64,000 bases of DNA from contig NC_083598.1 of NCBI RefSeq assembly GCF_020882245.1, positions 71,119,714 through 71,183,713 on the forward strand, in the 5' to 3' direction. The number at the start of each line of letters is the position of its first letter. The stretch's first letter is position 1. The translations under genes and the position numbers were made by a program. The stretch comes from Rhopalosiphum padi (lineage: Eukaryota > Arthropoda > Insecta > Hemiptera > Aphididae). Below are positions 1 to 11,965 of the stretch, in pieces. The notes below the pieces were generated by a model. The model was not told where the DNA came from and made no database searches. It saw only the letters and a list, made by a program, of their open reading frames with translations.

Positions 1-1108
1 ATTAAACAAGTATTTATGTATAAACATTAAATATTAAATTATTGATAATATATTAATATAAGAGAAGTTAGGATACTAAAAATTAATAAATTATGATAAA
101 AATCTGAATTTTTGCAAAATGACAAAAAATGTTTAAGTAATTATATATCGTAGGTTACATAGATCATACATCATACACTCTATATAAATATAATTGCCAT
201 GCTAGTAATAAACCTCAGTATATATATAAATATAATTTACATTAAACGTAACGTAAAATATTTAACCAAACTGAACAGTTTTATGGGTGTGACACGGTTG
301 TTTTTTCGAAGCGCATTTTTTCTCGACATGTTTGTTTTAACGTTCAAAAAACATAATTAACAATCAGGATGATTTAATGTTTTACATCTTTTTTATGCTT
401 TTTTACGCTTCCTCGTTGAAAGCGAAGTAAATAACGTTTAACGAACGTGACGTTTCAGTTTGACGATTTAACTTTTATCTGTAGATGAACATAACCATAT
501 ATTATATTTTATTTTTAATTATTCATAATTCCAGCAAAAAAAAAAGCAATATTATATATTTTGTGTAAGGAGACGAAATTATCATCTAAAATTTTCTCGG
601 CATAAATAAGATATGGGTAGTAAGAAAATAAGAATTTTGAAGTTCTATCTGCATAATAAGTAAATGTTTTTATTTATTTACTTACGCAAACATACCGAAA
701 AATCCAAGTTTATTATATTATTATTTAAAAGTAAATTTATAAAAAATATACAAGGTTTTATGATAAATAGCTTTTTAAATTATCAATTTTGTTATTATTT
801 TCTTATACTTGAATTATTATGTATTACATATTTTTCTCTATGCATATTATAAAATGTAGTAATTTAGTAATTATTTTCTTTCCTTTTTGATTTATGCACA
901 TTTAAATTTTGGTGGTTAATTAACAAAATCGTCCATTAACATATTATTGTTCTGTGTTATTTTATTACACTAGTTTAAACATAATATAAAATAGTTAGAG
1001 TATAACATGATATATATACAATAGATGTTAAATATTTCAATAAAGATGTAATATACCGAGAACAATATTTAACGTCAATAGAGACCACTAGTGCAATATA
1101 CGTCATAA
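1..1108. other. AT-rich non-coding tract
   Basis: No gene is recognisable. The tract holds a 15-bp direct repeat (181-195 and 223-237) and a small hairpin AAACTG-AA-CAGTTT (268-281). A slightly GC-richer patch at 280-480 repeats AACGT/ACGTT words and ends in a splice-acceptor-like run (AG at 483-484). The frame after that acceptor is AT-rich and uninformative. Confidence 0.6.
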
Positions 1109-1273
1109 TATTATCTAGCAGCCGTACTGGACACGGTGAGGTTTGAAATTTGTTGGCGAACGATGATATCCGAGGGATATGTGCATCGGAATACTGAGAT
1201 ATATTCTATTTTCAATTATTTGCAGAGTCCTAAAGCTGAATGCCACGAGATCGACAAAGTTTCGAAAATGTAA
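1109..1273 (+). CDS. candidate exon or short reading frame, unknown product
   Basis: A 54-codon stop-free stretch ends in TAA and coincides with a locally GC-richer island. Its residues are varied (W, C, H, R, D, E all occur) rather than the F/I/K/N/Y/L mix of chance frames here. The first ATG is at 1163, giving 36 residues. A strong acceptor (T-rich run then TTTGCAG, AG at 1224-1225) lies inside, so an alternative reading is a terminal exon from 1226 coding the last 15 residues (starts SPKAEC, ends KVSKM). A weaker acceptor, ATCTAG, ends at 1118. I see no AATAAA nearby. Family unknown; it could also be a chance frame in a regulatory island. Confidence 0.22.
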   Translation, partial: YYLAAVLDTVRFEICWRTMISEGYVHRNTEIYSIFNYLQSPKAECHEIDKVSKM

Positions 1274-2164
1274 TTCAGTATGCTACGTTACGTTCCCCTG
1301 AATCTCTCATCCATACTTACGACTAACTCCAAGAGTCTACAACGTCAGAGTATGGATTAATTTTCTAGTTTTAATAATATACGATTGTAACGGACAAGTG
1401 TTTTGGAAAAGTTAGGAATTGTTTTGCTCGCCTTTAATCGCCAAGCACCTTTAAAAAAAAAAATGTTTATACATTTGCAAAGAAAAATCAAATATTATGA
1501 ATTCATTATTTGTTTTATTGGTTTGGCAAATGGTACAGAATACACACATTGTTTGATTTTAAAAATCATTAATTTGAAACATATTCTATCAAAATATATA
1601 CATGTAAATGTAAAATTTGAGTTCGTACTACTTAAAACTCATTATTAATTTGCGGAGTCAAGAAACCTGTTTTTGTGTATTTTTATTTATTATTTTTTAT
1701 TTCAGTAACTATTTTTTAGACTTGAACAAGGAGAGATTATTATGCTTATATTAATATACTTATGTTTGAGATCAAGTTGAGTTTTTTAAAATTATATTTA
1801 AGTTTAAAGTAATGGATGAACACTTTTGAGTATTAGTTTTTCGAGTGGTTATGAGAGGGACTATAAGAAACTAATGGAATAATTAAAAAAAAATTGAGTC
1901 AGGTGGTTTGTAAGGTTTTTGAATTAAATTATTATAATATAGTTTTATCACACAAGAGGAGTATTGACCAAGGATAGATTGAGAATAAAGGTTGTTATGA
2001 GCGAATTTTAGATCACAAATTCAACGTAGTTAATGAAAAATTGAGAACTACCGGCATATAATAATCTAGGTATCGAGTATCGACTATATTTTTATCTCTA
2101 ACACAGGCGAACGACATATTATGAGTTACAGGTACTTTTTTTAAGCGGGATCCGTTACGATATT
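1274..2164. other. AT-rich non-coding tract
   Basis: No gene supported. A stop-free frame around 1385-1648 begins without ATG and has the low-complexity composition expected of chance in AT-rich DNA. Confidence 0.55.
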
Positions 2165-2404
2165 ATGTTCGAATACTTTTTGTCCAATTTTATAACACTC
2201 GTTGTTATTAACAACATCGTTAAGCCTATCTGGAGTGCTTTGTATTTCTTTTTAGTTAGATTGGTTTGGTGTTTCAGCGGTTTTATTGGTATGAAATTAT
2301 TATACTTGGCCAGTATTTATAGTATATTGCCAGCCCATTCATTTCTTTGTATTGATTCTTTAGTTTATGTTATTTGTTATAATGAAAATAAATTATTGCA
2401 TTAA
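2165..2404 (+). CDS. candidate small hydrophobic protein, 79 aa
   Basis: A true ATG opens a 79-residue frame ending in TAA. The product is very hydrophobic, with membrane-segment-like stretches at about residues 8-20, 24-44 and 45-60, three cysteines and a polar tail ending NENKLLH. An AATAAA at 2387-2392 overlaps the end of the frame, as in very compact messages. T-rich DNA encodes hydrophobic residues by default, so the membrane look is weak evidence. No relative is recognised and no TATA box stands out. A chance frame is the main alternative. Confidence 0.17.
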   Translation: MFEYFLSNFITLVVINNIVKPIWSALYFFLVRLVWCFSGFIGMKLLYLASIYSILPAHSFLCIDSLVYVICYNENKLLH

Positions 2405-3527
2405 TACATTGTTATTTTATATATCACAATTTTTCAGTGAGTTAACTGAGTTAGTTAAACATTTTATATAGTATTAAATATTAATAACTGTTAGTGTAAT
2501 ATTTACAAAGAAGACTTTTCAAGGAACAAGGAACATCGTTATAGTATATTCTGGAATGGCACTTCCTTAAATAAATTATACATTTAGAACATATTGTTAA
2601 ACATTAATCATTACTTTGATTGCTTATGAGTAGTGTATCATCAACATGCAACAGTAAATCGTTTATCTTAAAATGAATATAAATTTAGTATTTACCGAAT
2701 GTAATATATTATCATGGTAATATATTAAAGTTAATATTTGTAATTATTTTGACAGACTTTTCTATACATCTCAAGTAATTAAGTAATTATCTAATATAAA
2801 GTGAATAAACGCAAAAATAACAATAAAAATAGAAAAAAATAATTTATTTAATGTTTTATTTATATAAACTTTTACAGTGACATATTAAAGTTAAAATAAA
2901 AATCATAATGTTTTCAAAAGGAATATATTATATTATTAAGGCATAAATTCACCATACATTGAATCAGAAATTGTAACCGTAGTTTTATTAATATTATTTA
3001 TGAATTGTTCTCAAATAACTATATATATTTAACTAACACTTGAGGATAACATGCATGTGTGAGAACATAGATAATTATATTTAGTTGTTAAAAATTAATA
3101 TAATAATAAATACCTTTAAATACAATTTAATATTTTTTTCAACGTAAATTTGAATTATAATCCCTTATTTATAAATTGTATTAATACATATTCATAAGTA
3201 GACTGCAGTTATCATAATAATTGATAATATTAGTTGATTAAATCATATCAAATAATTTTTATAATTTTTCTTAAATTAATATTTGTTTTGTTAGGCTCGG
3301 TTTTAATCATGATTTGATAATTCATTATAGATTTAAGTGAATTAAATAGAAGAAATTAATTTTATATGGGTATATTGTTTTCTTTGACGACTCAATCAGA
3401 GTCCGGTTTATGATTGGATAACGACTATTATAATTTTATTCTTATAACCGATTCTTTTTTATTATATTTTTTAGTTTTTTTCTAAGTTTTATCCCGTGTT
3501 GACTTTATTCGCTTTTTTATGACATCA
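2405..3527. other. AT-rich non-coding tract
   Basis: No gene seen. It contains self-complementary AT words such as two copies of TAATATATTA around 2705-2727. Confidence 0.6.
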
Positions 3528-3770
3528 TTAAAGTTTACGCTGTTTGCGGCAAAAACGAATCGTGTAAAGTGGACCGACTTCTTCTCTACCTACACATACA
3601 CACATACACTCAACCACATGTACATCTATACGTATTTGTTTTACCATCGTAATAAAAGATAAGCATTGCAGTGGGGTGGTCATGGAAAAAAAAACAACTT
3701 GATAGAAACTTTCACAATTATCTTGTACAGTACTTTTCCACGCTTTTCTGTAGATTTGACTGAAAACCAA
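3528..3770 (-). CDS. candidate exon on minus strand, unknown product
   Basis: About 80 codons stay open on the minus strand and end in TAA, but the frame begins at a TTG, so it cannot be a complete ATG-started gene. A pyrimidine-leaning acceptor (GGTTTTCAG, exon from 3759 downward) sits at its start, which fits an internal or terminal exon. The first half (after the acceptor, starting QIYRKAW) is varied. The middle runs into a GT-rich low-complexity patch translating as CMCVCV, and the tail is basic. No family is recognised. Confidence 0.14.
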   Translation of the reverse strand: MVFSQIYRKAWKSTVQDNCESFYQVVFFSMTTPLQCLSFITMVKQIRIDVHVVECMCVCVGREEVGPLYTIRFCRKQRKL

Positions 3771-5227
3771 CGGATTTTATTCGTATATAAAAAATAAATA
3801 CAAAACTTTTCACACTAATGAAAAAGTATCAGACCAATATAATAGTAAAACCTTACTAATAATATTACTTTGGTGGTACCTACTAGTATGTTATAATTTC
3901 AGCATGAGAGATAAAACTGTTTGATTTTCATATTAAATTTATTCCAATTGTGTAATACCGGTTATAGTAATATAGATATGCATACGAGTGCAACTTACAA
4001 TTATACATGATCAAAAATATTTGATTTTAAAATGTTGTCGATATTTTGTTTGATATTTTTAAAATGTTGTTTTATATCCCTGAAGTGTATTTTAAGTATG
4101 TTACTTTAATTAGATTTGTATAATTAAAGTATAGATTTAAATAGGTAACTTACATAATTTATTGCCATTCTTGTTGAATTAAAAGAAAAATATTAAACAA
4201 TTAAATTAATTTCTAATTATTGGTAATATTAAATTTGCCATGATAGAATAGGGTTTTATATACTCGTATTGTATGAGAAATAATACTTTGCAAAATAGAA
4301 TACATGCGATCACACGTTTTTAATTATAAGTTAAGTATGTAAACATGTAATACGTCCAAAAGTTTATAACTGTTCGGGAATGTATTGTTGATTTTTAATG
4401 TTAGCTTTTGAACTAATTCGTAGTATTGAAAGTAATTGTTTATTTCGTAAGCTAATAAAATAATCATGTGTTACGTAAAATGTAAAAATAAATTAATAAA
4501 AATAAAATATCTAAACATAATTTATCATCTTATATAATATTATACATTAAAAATAATACCTATGTAGATTAATCGAGAAAATTAATATTAATTATTAGCA
4601 GATCGATCAAACGAAATGTTTTAAAATTATAGAAATGCAACGTTTTGTCCACAACCAAAAACTTTAATGTTTTATATATTATTTGTATTGAGCACACTTT
4701 GAAAATAAGGCTGCAAACGTTAATTGGCAAAAAATCTTTTATAATGAGTTTATACATATATCGGACGTCGAAAAACGACAGTTAGTTGAAATTCATTAAT
4801 TTTTCGCTTTGTAATAGTTTTAAAGTGTCTAAAATGTTTTATTTATACGAAATCGAGTTAATATTATTTGACCTTATATTCTTATTCATACAGAAAATTA
4901 AAATTTATCAACTTGTTGAATGTGAATGGTGCATATTCAAAATATTCTTGTTTACTAAATACTTATAACAATTTAAAAATAGTATTATTTATAATATATT
5001 ATATTAATTATACAGCGAATACGCATATTATAATATGAAGAGTATAATTTTCTTATACATTAATTGCGTTTATTTTAGTAAATTAAAAAAAAATACAATA
5101 TTATTGATTGATATTAGAGATACAATTTTTTTTTTTGGAAATTAGGTATCTTGACAAGTAAATAGATCTTCATAGTTTAATATTAATTTTAAATGTTTTA
5201 ATATTGTCGTGGTCTAGCTTACATTTC
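3771..5227. other. AT-rich non-coding tract
   Basis: Nothing gene-like is supported. The two short frames at 4569-4757 (minus) and 4786-4968 (plus) are about 60 codons of F/I/L/K/N composition and look like chance. Confidence 0.6.
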
Positions 5228-5338
5228 TGATCACGTTTGCATACGTCGAATAACTACGAACCATCATCGTGTGATAAGTACACTTGTGCCTAAGTGTCAT
5301 GCGTGGTTAAAAGCCTGCGAATTGGTAGCACGTGATCA
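5228..5338. ncRNA. nested inverted repeats; possible structured RNA or regulatory element
   Basis: A perfect 9-bp inverted repeat, TGATCACGT (5228-5236) with ACGTGATCA (5330-5338), encloses two more nested pairs: AACCA (5259-5263) with TGGTT (5304-5308), and ACACTT (5280-5285) with AAGTGT (5292-5297) around a six-base loop. The segment is GC-richer than its surroundings. Nested pairing over 111 bases would suit a folded RNA, but the stems are short and may be coincidental. The outer arms also contain TGATCA and CACGTG-like words that proteins could bind. Confidence 0.25.
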
Positions 5339-8300
5339 AGTCAATGTTATATAGTCTCATAATCACTTTAGACACTGATTTTAAACCATTGCTCTATCTA
5401 CTGCATAAAGTACACTGAGCTGTCACGTTGTTTAATCCCATTTAGTCCGTTCTTTATTCCGTTTCAGCGGCTGAGCTTGTTTTTTTTTGTGTAATATGAT
5501 TCTGTGATTTTTTTACTTCTAACATTGAAAAAATGTTATTTATATAAAAGTAAAATTATATACTTTATTATTATTATTATTATACAATAATATATAAACA
5601 TGGAAGTTTGAATACATTCGTAAATATATATTATTATTATCATTATTATTAAATAATTATTTGAACAATGAAAATAATTAAAATACTATTAGATAAAAAA
5701 ATGTCAAATAATACTTTCCATGCTTTTCATAAGTTAAAATGACTTGCCTGATATGTTTTCATTTTAGTAAATAATATTCAGTTATTCATAATGTTATATT
5801 ATTATTATTTCTATATTTTCATGTAAAAATTTATATCGAACATTTTGATAATCATTTTGACTCTTATTAATAAATTTTAAGATTGTTTTTATTTCGGTTT
5901 GTGATGGAAATAGCGAATAAATACTAATGCACGTCGAATGGCGTGATAGATAGGCAATTTAGCTACACGAATGCGTGCAAAACCATATTATAATCGTTAG
6001 GTATATTGATCTTTTGAAGTCTTATATTTTATTGTGTATGTTAAAGGACTTTTTACCACATCGAGTCACAAATTCATAAAATAATAATTAACAAAAAAAC
6101 AAAAAAACCCCGAACGAAATAAGTCACATATACAATTTATATACGAGTAGTATTATTTAAATTATTTTTATTTGTAGTAGGTATACATGTATACATTATA
6201 GTTATTATAGTAAGAACGATTTGCTGTATAATAGATTTCGAGTTCACCTCGTCATTGATTTGGTCACTATAACAGTGAAACGGATCTATTAAATTTTAAT
6301 TCAAGGATAAATCATGATATACAAAAAACCATTCTGAGTAGATACCGGTTTCTATTCTTAAGGATATTATTTATTTTAAATTATACTTTTATACTATGTT
6401 GAATTCAGTTTTTTCAAAAATATTGAAAAATATTATTAATTATTATAATATTGTATTATATTTGTATTAACTTAAAGGTCAATACTAAGTACCGTAGATA
6501 ATTGTTAATAGGTTCACGGTATTATAAAGGTTTAACATTTGTCTAAATAATATAATGAAAATCTCATTTTGTATAGAACATAATAATATATGTACTTAAT
6601 GACAAAATATTTTAATTACAACAGAATAAACTTAATCCTTTAGTGGATAATCGTTGTTTTTCGTTTAAACTGTTAAAAAAAAAAATAAACTGTTAGGTAA
6701 ATAATTATGTAACGTCGTAAAAAATTAGTTTCAAATATTTACAAAAAAATGAATGTGGCTTTAAAAAAAAAACTTTTTTTTTTATTTTAGTAAAAAAAAA
6801 TATTAGACATTTTGTATTTAATTTGCAAGTTTTGGATAAAATTAAAATGTTCTAAAATCTTGACTACAAAATACTTTCATCGTTTTTATAGTTTTGACAA
6901 AAAAGTAAAAAAAAAAAATACTTGTATTATGTCTAGAAAATATAATTTTCTCCTTAAGGCGATGTCAGGAACAAAACTAAAAAAATAAAAACACATTGAA
7001 GTATCAATTAACATACATTTATTCTTCTACAAAAAAACTTAAAATTAGATAAGAAAAATGCATTTCTAATATAATTGCATAGTAATTTATAATAGGCATT
7101 GATGATCAACCCTTTTAATTAATATATAGTTTTAATTACTATAGCCTTGTAAAAATGTTATTCAGTATTTTATAATTTCATAAAGTTGAAATATACTTTG
7201 CTTTTGACGATATAGTACAATTTGTTTTATTAAAATAATTTTCGTAGATGTTAAAACAAAAATAATTATTTAATATTATTTATATAATTTTTGTCAATTA
7301 TTTAGGGGAAAAAAATATAATATATAGCTCCGGTCAATTAAATTTAAATTAGATTTTTAAAATAGTTTTATTTTTTATACCAAATCATCGTTCAAGAAAA
7401 ACAAAAAATGTTAAGCCATGTTTTTTTTTTTAATTACCCCTACATTAATTTAAAAACTTGTTCAGCCGTATTGATTCTACAATAAAACTTCAATAGTGTT
7501 TGGTAACAATAAGTAAAATTATAATAGAGGTTTAGTGTAAAGAACCCCATTGCCAAATATTCGGAACTGTAGCTTTGATTATTTTAATTATTATTTTTAC
7601 AGTTATGGCCATTATCGTCTGGAACATTGTTCAACAATTTATATTTATGGCTTGGCAGATCGCATTTGGGTATCATTACACAATAGTAAATTCACAGCAA
7701 TTATTTTGTATTGAGAACCTCCCATAATCATTTTTTTTAATACGTAAAAAAAACCAATAAACTTTAAATAAAAAAAGAAACTTACACCTTTTTTGCATAT
7801 AATTATAAGAAAAAAAGATATAATCTTACCAAAACGGATACTTTATCATCAAGTCACTTCAAATTATTTTAGAGATTATAATTTACTGAAATAATTTATC
7901 AGAAATTTAAAAGTGAAGTCATGTCATTAATTATATTTTCCGTAGAGTTAAAATGTTAGCTGTACACTATTTTTATTAATTTTTATCAGTTTATTAATAT
8001 AATCAAAAATTAATTTTTATTTATATATTAATGTGACACTACTATTCTAGAAACACACAACGCGCGATAACAATCATTTTTTTAACAGCTAGATTATTAT
8101 ACATTTCATTATGACTTTAATTAAATCATCACGTTTTAAAGGTTTAAAATATATCAACAAAATATTCTAATGGAAGTTTACCTTGTAGAACTTTAATTCA
8201 GTTTTATATTTTACTTATGAAAGTACATTAATGGTTCAATCCAATACCTAGTCCTGGTTGAAATGCATTAACCCTAACCGAAAAATAGTTTGTATTAACG

Positions 8301-9546
8301 TTCGGCCGACAATAAGTATTTAGATTTTGTTGGATTTACGCCAACATCCTTTTTGTCCTAAACAGTTAAAACATGTTCTACAATACCTCAGTATCAGTTT
8401 ATTAGTTTAATTTATTGCATCAACAACATGAGCCAAATACGATAAAGGGAAGTAATTTATGATCTATTGATTTAATGAGGGGATACATAGGATAAATTAT
8501 TTGTTTTTAATGTCTGAATATTAATTTAGCTTAATAATACTAACTATCTAGGTTATAGTGTACTATAATAATAATACTAACAACGACATTATGGAATAGA
8601 AAATTAACGAAAAATGAATTGTTTGGGTTATCCAAGTATAATGTTAAATCTCTAGTACATAATTACATTGTTAGAATTTTAAAAAGAGTATTTTTTGTAT
8701 GTGCTATTAAAAAATGTTGAAAGATAAAAAGGAATTTACTGATTAAGATTTAATTGACTTTGACAATGATTTTTTATAAATTTTAACCATTCAAGTATTC
8801 TCAAAATTTACTCATACCTGAAATGCAACTTTTTTTTTTGTCATTACATTTAGTGTAATATCCTGTATACTGTAATATGATTGTTTAATTTTGTTTATGA
8901 CATATATCAGGGAAAATATTGATCATTAGTCAATAGCATTGTGGACTTTTTTAAAACTTTTTTCCATATGCTGTTCTATATTTTTTCATAGTTTTATACT
9001 AACTGTATACAATTTCGATAATCAAATGACAATCTTCGATATTCCATTACATAAATAATACATTTGGTATTAACAAAATGTAGATGATTCTTTTAATTAC
9101 GAGTATATTAATGGTAACCATAACTAATTATTATTTTTAAAAGTATTATAGTTTTTAAAATATTATTTTTCACATAATATCAAGCTATTACAAAATATTT
9201 TTTTATATTTAATAAGTTGGTACTTGGTAGTTTGATGGCAATTTTAACTTGAATTTCAAAAATATTGAGAACGTGATAATAATCCTCAAATTAAATTTTT
9301 TCACTGATGAAGTCATGAATTCGACCGTTACATTTATTTTATAATAATATATAATTTTGTGGTGCACAAAATTTTTTTCCTGGGTCTTTTTGATTTGCGC
9401 TGATAAATGTAACATGTAATCGTGACAAAAGAAAATTCTAATGCCTTTTCAAGTTTTTTCATTGTTATGCTATCAATTTACCATTATCTATTTTGACGGC
9501 ATATTATAGGTTATGTTGTACTATACATGATAATAATAAATGTGTG
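5339..9546. other. AT-rich non-coding tract
   Basis: No gene supported over 4.2 kb. It holds TTA-rich microsatellites (5565-5583, 5629-5652) and many A or T runs of 8-11 bases. The minus-strand frame at 9209-9415 has little besides K, N, I and F. Confidence 0.65.
5565..5583. repeat. (TTA)n microsatellite
   Basis: Six uninterrupted TTA units plus one base, with a related, interrupted TTA/TCA run at 5629-5652. Confidence 0.9.
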
Positions 9547-9600
9547 TATTCAATATGGAAGATTATAAACTATAATACTACGTTAGATCCATATTGAATA
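9547..9600. repeat. 13-bp perfect inverted repeat, 28-base spacer
   Basis: TATTCAATATGGA (9547-9559) is exactly matched by its reverse complement at 9588-9600. A transcript would form a hairpin with a large loop. It could instead be the remnant ends of a tiny foldback element. Confidence 0.85.
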
Positions 9601-10139
9601 ATAAAACTACTGTCGATACACTAGAGTGAGAGAGGAAGCGATATTGTACGTGTTTGTTTTGATAATAAGTTTATTTTGGCATCGACTTTTTAACAAAATA
9701 TATTTATTTAATGCCATTGAATTATTTTTGTTTTAAGTTTTTTTCGGGAAAATTTATTGGGGACTAAGTGAGGCAATATTTTTCAAAGTGTTTGGGTGGT
9801 TTGTGAGTGAGTTATGATTGCAAGTAAGTGACAATGTTATATGCCTGCACAGTGTTTTCAATGAGTTAATATACATATATTATCATAAGACAAAAAATCT
9901 AGTACTTATTGGATGTTTTACTCGTAGTTTTATTTTATTTTTTTTGGATCCTCGGAATTGCACGTTTTTGATATATTATGTACATAAGGGTAGTCGTATT
10001 TTTGGAATATATTATGATAATTATAATAAATATAATGTTATAATATGTTATAAAATATAGGTATATAATATATATTATATTACGTTATAGTATTATAAGA
10101 ATAATACCATGTTAAATAATATTGTTTGAGGTTAAGTAT
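9601..10139. other. AT-rich non-coding tract
   Basis: No gene supported. A good donor-like word, GCAA followed by GTAAGT, lies at about 9820-9828, but the coding part before it would be only a few codons. The plus frame at 9818-10060 lacks an ATG start. Confidence 0.5.
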
Positions 10140-10337
10140 ATGCTTATGAGCACATTATTGCAAATTGGTAAAAAAGTGGTACTTTTAAAGAGAATTACAA
10201 ATCCCATGAACTATGAAGTTTTTTTTAAATGCAATGACCTCATTCAGAGCTTTTTGTTTTACAGCTTTTCAAAAGACCACCGAGAATTCGGTTTCATTAA
10301 GCCGTTAACCCGAATTCCCGAAACAACCCTATCATAA
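10140..10337 (+). CDS. candidate 65-aa reading frame, unknown product
   Basis: The frame starts at ATG (10140; a second ATG two codons on) and ends TAA. The N-terminal half is basic and hydrophobic (LQIGKKVVLLKR). The rest is mixed and polar, with one cysteine, ending PETTLS. GC and CpG rise over the last third, and a hairpin-forming repeat (10281-10320) lies inside. Two further short ATG frames follow at 10341-10424 and 10656-10745, so the whole 10.1-10.9 kb island may be one transcribed unit, coding or non-coding. No domain is recognisable. Confidence 0.18.
   Translation: MLMSTLLQIGKKVVLLKRITNPMNYEVFFKCNDLIQSFLFYSFSKDHREFGFIKPLTRIPETTLS
10281..10320. repeat. 11-bp inverted repeat, one mismatch
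   Basis: CGAGAATTCGG (10281-10291) pairs with CCGAATTCCCG (10310-10320) apart from one A/C mismatch, around an 18-base loop. Confidence 0.75.
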
Positions 10338-10340
10338 ATC

Positions 10341-10424
10341 ATGGACTCCGTTCCATCGATTTGCCATCACCGTCAATGGCGTTGGTGGCATGGATATGAT
10401 CTGAATGGAAAACTATATTTTTAA
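10341..10424 (+). CDS. candidate 27-codon micro-frame
   Basis: ATG opens three bases after the previous frame's stop and reads 27 codons to TAA. Composition is unusual: three histidines and four tryptophans, including HHRQWRWWHG, with an LNGKLYF end. It is too short to judge. It could be a short peptide on the same transcript as 10140-10337, or part of a GC-rich regulatory island. Confidence 0.1.
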   Translation: MDSVPSICHHRQWRWWHGYDLNGKLYF

Positions 10425-10880
10425 TGAAGAAAGAAAAAAAGTAATATAATACAAATTAGTGAAAAACAAAACACGACGAAATGAGATGTCCAACTAGAAT
10501 TGTGTAAAGCAGCATATTTTAACATTTTTTTTTATTTAATTTTAGTCGATCAAAAATGTTAGCAGACAAGGGTTCAAGAGAAATCTGTAACAGTTGGTGT
10601 TGACTAGATTCAGATTCAGATTAAAACAGAATGGTTCACGGTTAGGAGATAAATTATGTGGACAGGTTGGAAATTGAATGCTCTCGCCGGGGTCGAACCA
10701 AACGAATTGGTCAGCATCTGTTCAATTGGCGGACAGCAAGGGTGAAAAGCATAATATTATTACAGGAAGTCATTGTCACCGGAAACGGACACGTTTAATT
10801 GCGAAACGGTCACGAAAAGGGACCTTTTGATGGGACAACAATTTATCAAGTGGAAAGCGTTTAAAGGAAGTTTCTTTTTG
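10425..10880. other. GC-raised island with micro-frame
   Basis: After an AT-rich start, 10640-10870 is clearly richer in CpG than its flanks. A 29-codon ATG frame (10656-10745) starts MWTGWKLNALAG and ends GGQQG. With no homology or splice evidence I read this part as a possible cis-regulatory element or non-coding exon. Confidence 0.3.
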
Positions 10881-11519
10881 ATATTTGACTCCATTATTAT
10901 AATTACTTATGTCCCTCTTTGATACTTTTATAAACTGCTCAAATTACACATTTCACGTCAATTATTAACACATTAGACGCATATTTATAACAGAACTATA
11001 CTTATTGTGTAAATACTTTGATATAGTACAAAAATGTCGATGGTTTTCGCGTAGAACCCATAATACATTTGACCATAGAACATAGTATGTTATATTATAA
11101 TACTTCAACTTATAATGTACAATTTAACATTACAGGTACTGCTTGTCCGTCATATCTATATATATATATAAAAAATATTTGCTCGTCTGTATATTATCTA
11201 GAATGTCATAATGTTAGCCGGTCCATGAATAACGAGCAATAGTATATAATGTAGTATGTTATAAAAAATCGAGTAACAAAAAAAAGTATCTGATTTTACT
11301 GCATACAATTAAAAGGGTTTGAGGAATTTGAGTATAATATAATATATTCAATGCATTAACGTAATAACCTATAAACATATATAGGTACACAATATTGTTA
11401 TAAAAACTTAATATATTATATTATTATATTGTATGACTTAAAAGTTTTCCGTCGGACATTGAGCAAACAATTTCAAAACTCGTCGAAAGAAAAGAGAAAA
11501 AAAAGAATATAGTTTTACC
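10881..11519. other. AT-rich non-coding tract
   Basis: No gene. It contains a (TA)7 run at 11157-11170 and palindromic AT words near 11340-11425. Confidence 0.6.
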
Positions 11520-11569
11520 TTTCTATTTATCCACCGGAATACATGTGACCTCAATTAGCTGCTTTCCGC

Positions 11570-11579
11570 TATATATAAA
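11570..11579 (+). promoter_or_regulatory. candidate TATA box
   Basis: TATATATAAA matches the TATA consensus. A start site about 30 bases on would fall in or near the CA repeat at 11598-11618 and leave roughly 45 bases of leader before the ATG at 11647. Such words are also common by chance in this AT-rich DNA. Confidence 0.25.
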
Positions 11580-11597
11580 TATACATGCAGGCGTACT

Positions 11598-11618
11598 CAC
11601 ACACACACATACACACAT
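11598..11618. repeat. (CA)n microsatellite
   Basis: CA repeat interrupted once by a T. A second, uninterrupted run lies at 11663-11676. Confidence 0.9.
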
Positions 11619-11646
11619 CGATAATTTAATTTTATCGGCGAAAGAA

Positions 11647-11961
11647 ATGGAAAAAGACGAATACACACACACACACCTCCCATCATACCCGTATACGCGG
11701 ATAGAAAGAGGGTCTACGGCGAAGAGATACGTACAAAGAGTCTCCGGCCACACTGTTCGATTTCAATCAAAAGTTAGACGCGGCAAACAGTGTATGTATG
11801 CACTGTGTGTATATATATATATATATACATATACGTATATCGTCGAACTTGGTCCGGCCGCAGCCCGATTTAATGGAAAGCTCACCGTGCGTTCGATTAT
11901 CCCACTGCCCCGCACTTCCGACTACCGTACACTGCACGGACGTTATGGCGTTCCGTTTTAA
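11647..11961 (+). CDS. candidate 104-aa reading frame in CpG island
   Basis: ATG at 11647 has a strong start context (G at -3, G at +4) and opens 104 codons to a stop. The frame is open further upstream but without another ATG. Residues 7-10 come from a CA repeat (THTH) and the middle YIYIYTYTY from a TA repeat. Outside these, residues 14-48 are basic and 70-104 are mixed with many R and P. A TATA box lies about 70 bases upstream. Microsatellites inside a coding frame and open frames on the other strand argue for chance. No family is recognised. Confidence 0.2.
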   Translation: MEKDEYTHTHLPSYPYTRIERGSTAKRYVQRVSGHTVRFQSKVRRGKQCMYALCVYIYIYTYTYIVELGPAAARFNGKLTVRSIIPLPRTSDYRTLHGRYGVPF

Positions 11962-11965
11962 TATT

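Noticed and set aside
664..852. 62-codon ATG frame
   Set aside because: Almost entirely F, L, I, K, Y, N as expected of random AT-rich DNA, with no supporting signals.
1403..1648. 81-codon plus-strand frame
   Set aside because: No ATG at its start, an A-run inside, and background composition.
10601..10610. TGACTAGATT, like the 5' end of miR-279/996
   Set aside because: Only ten bases match and neither flank folds back into a precursor hairpin.
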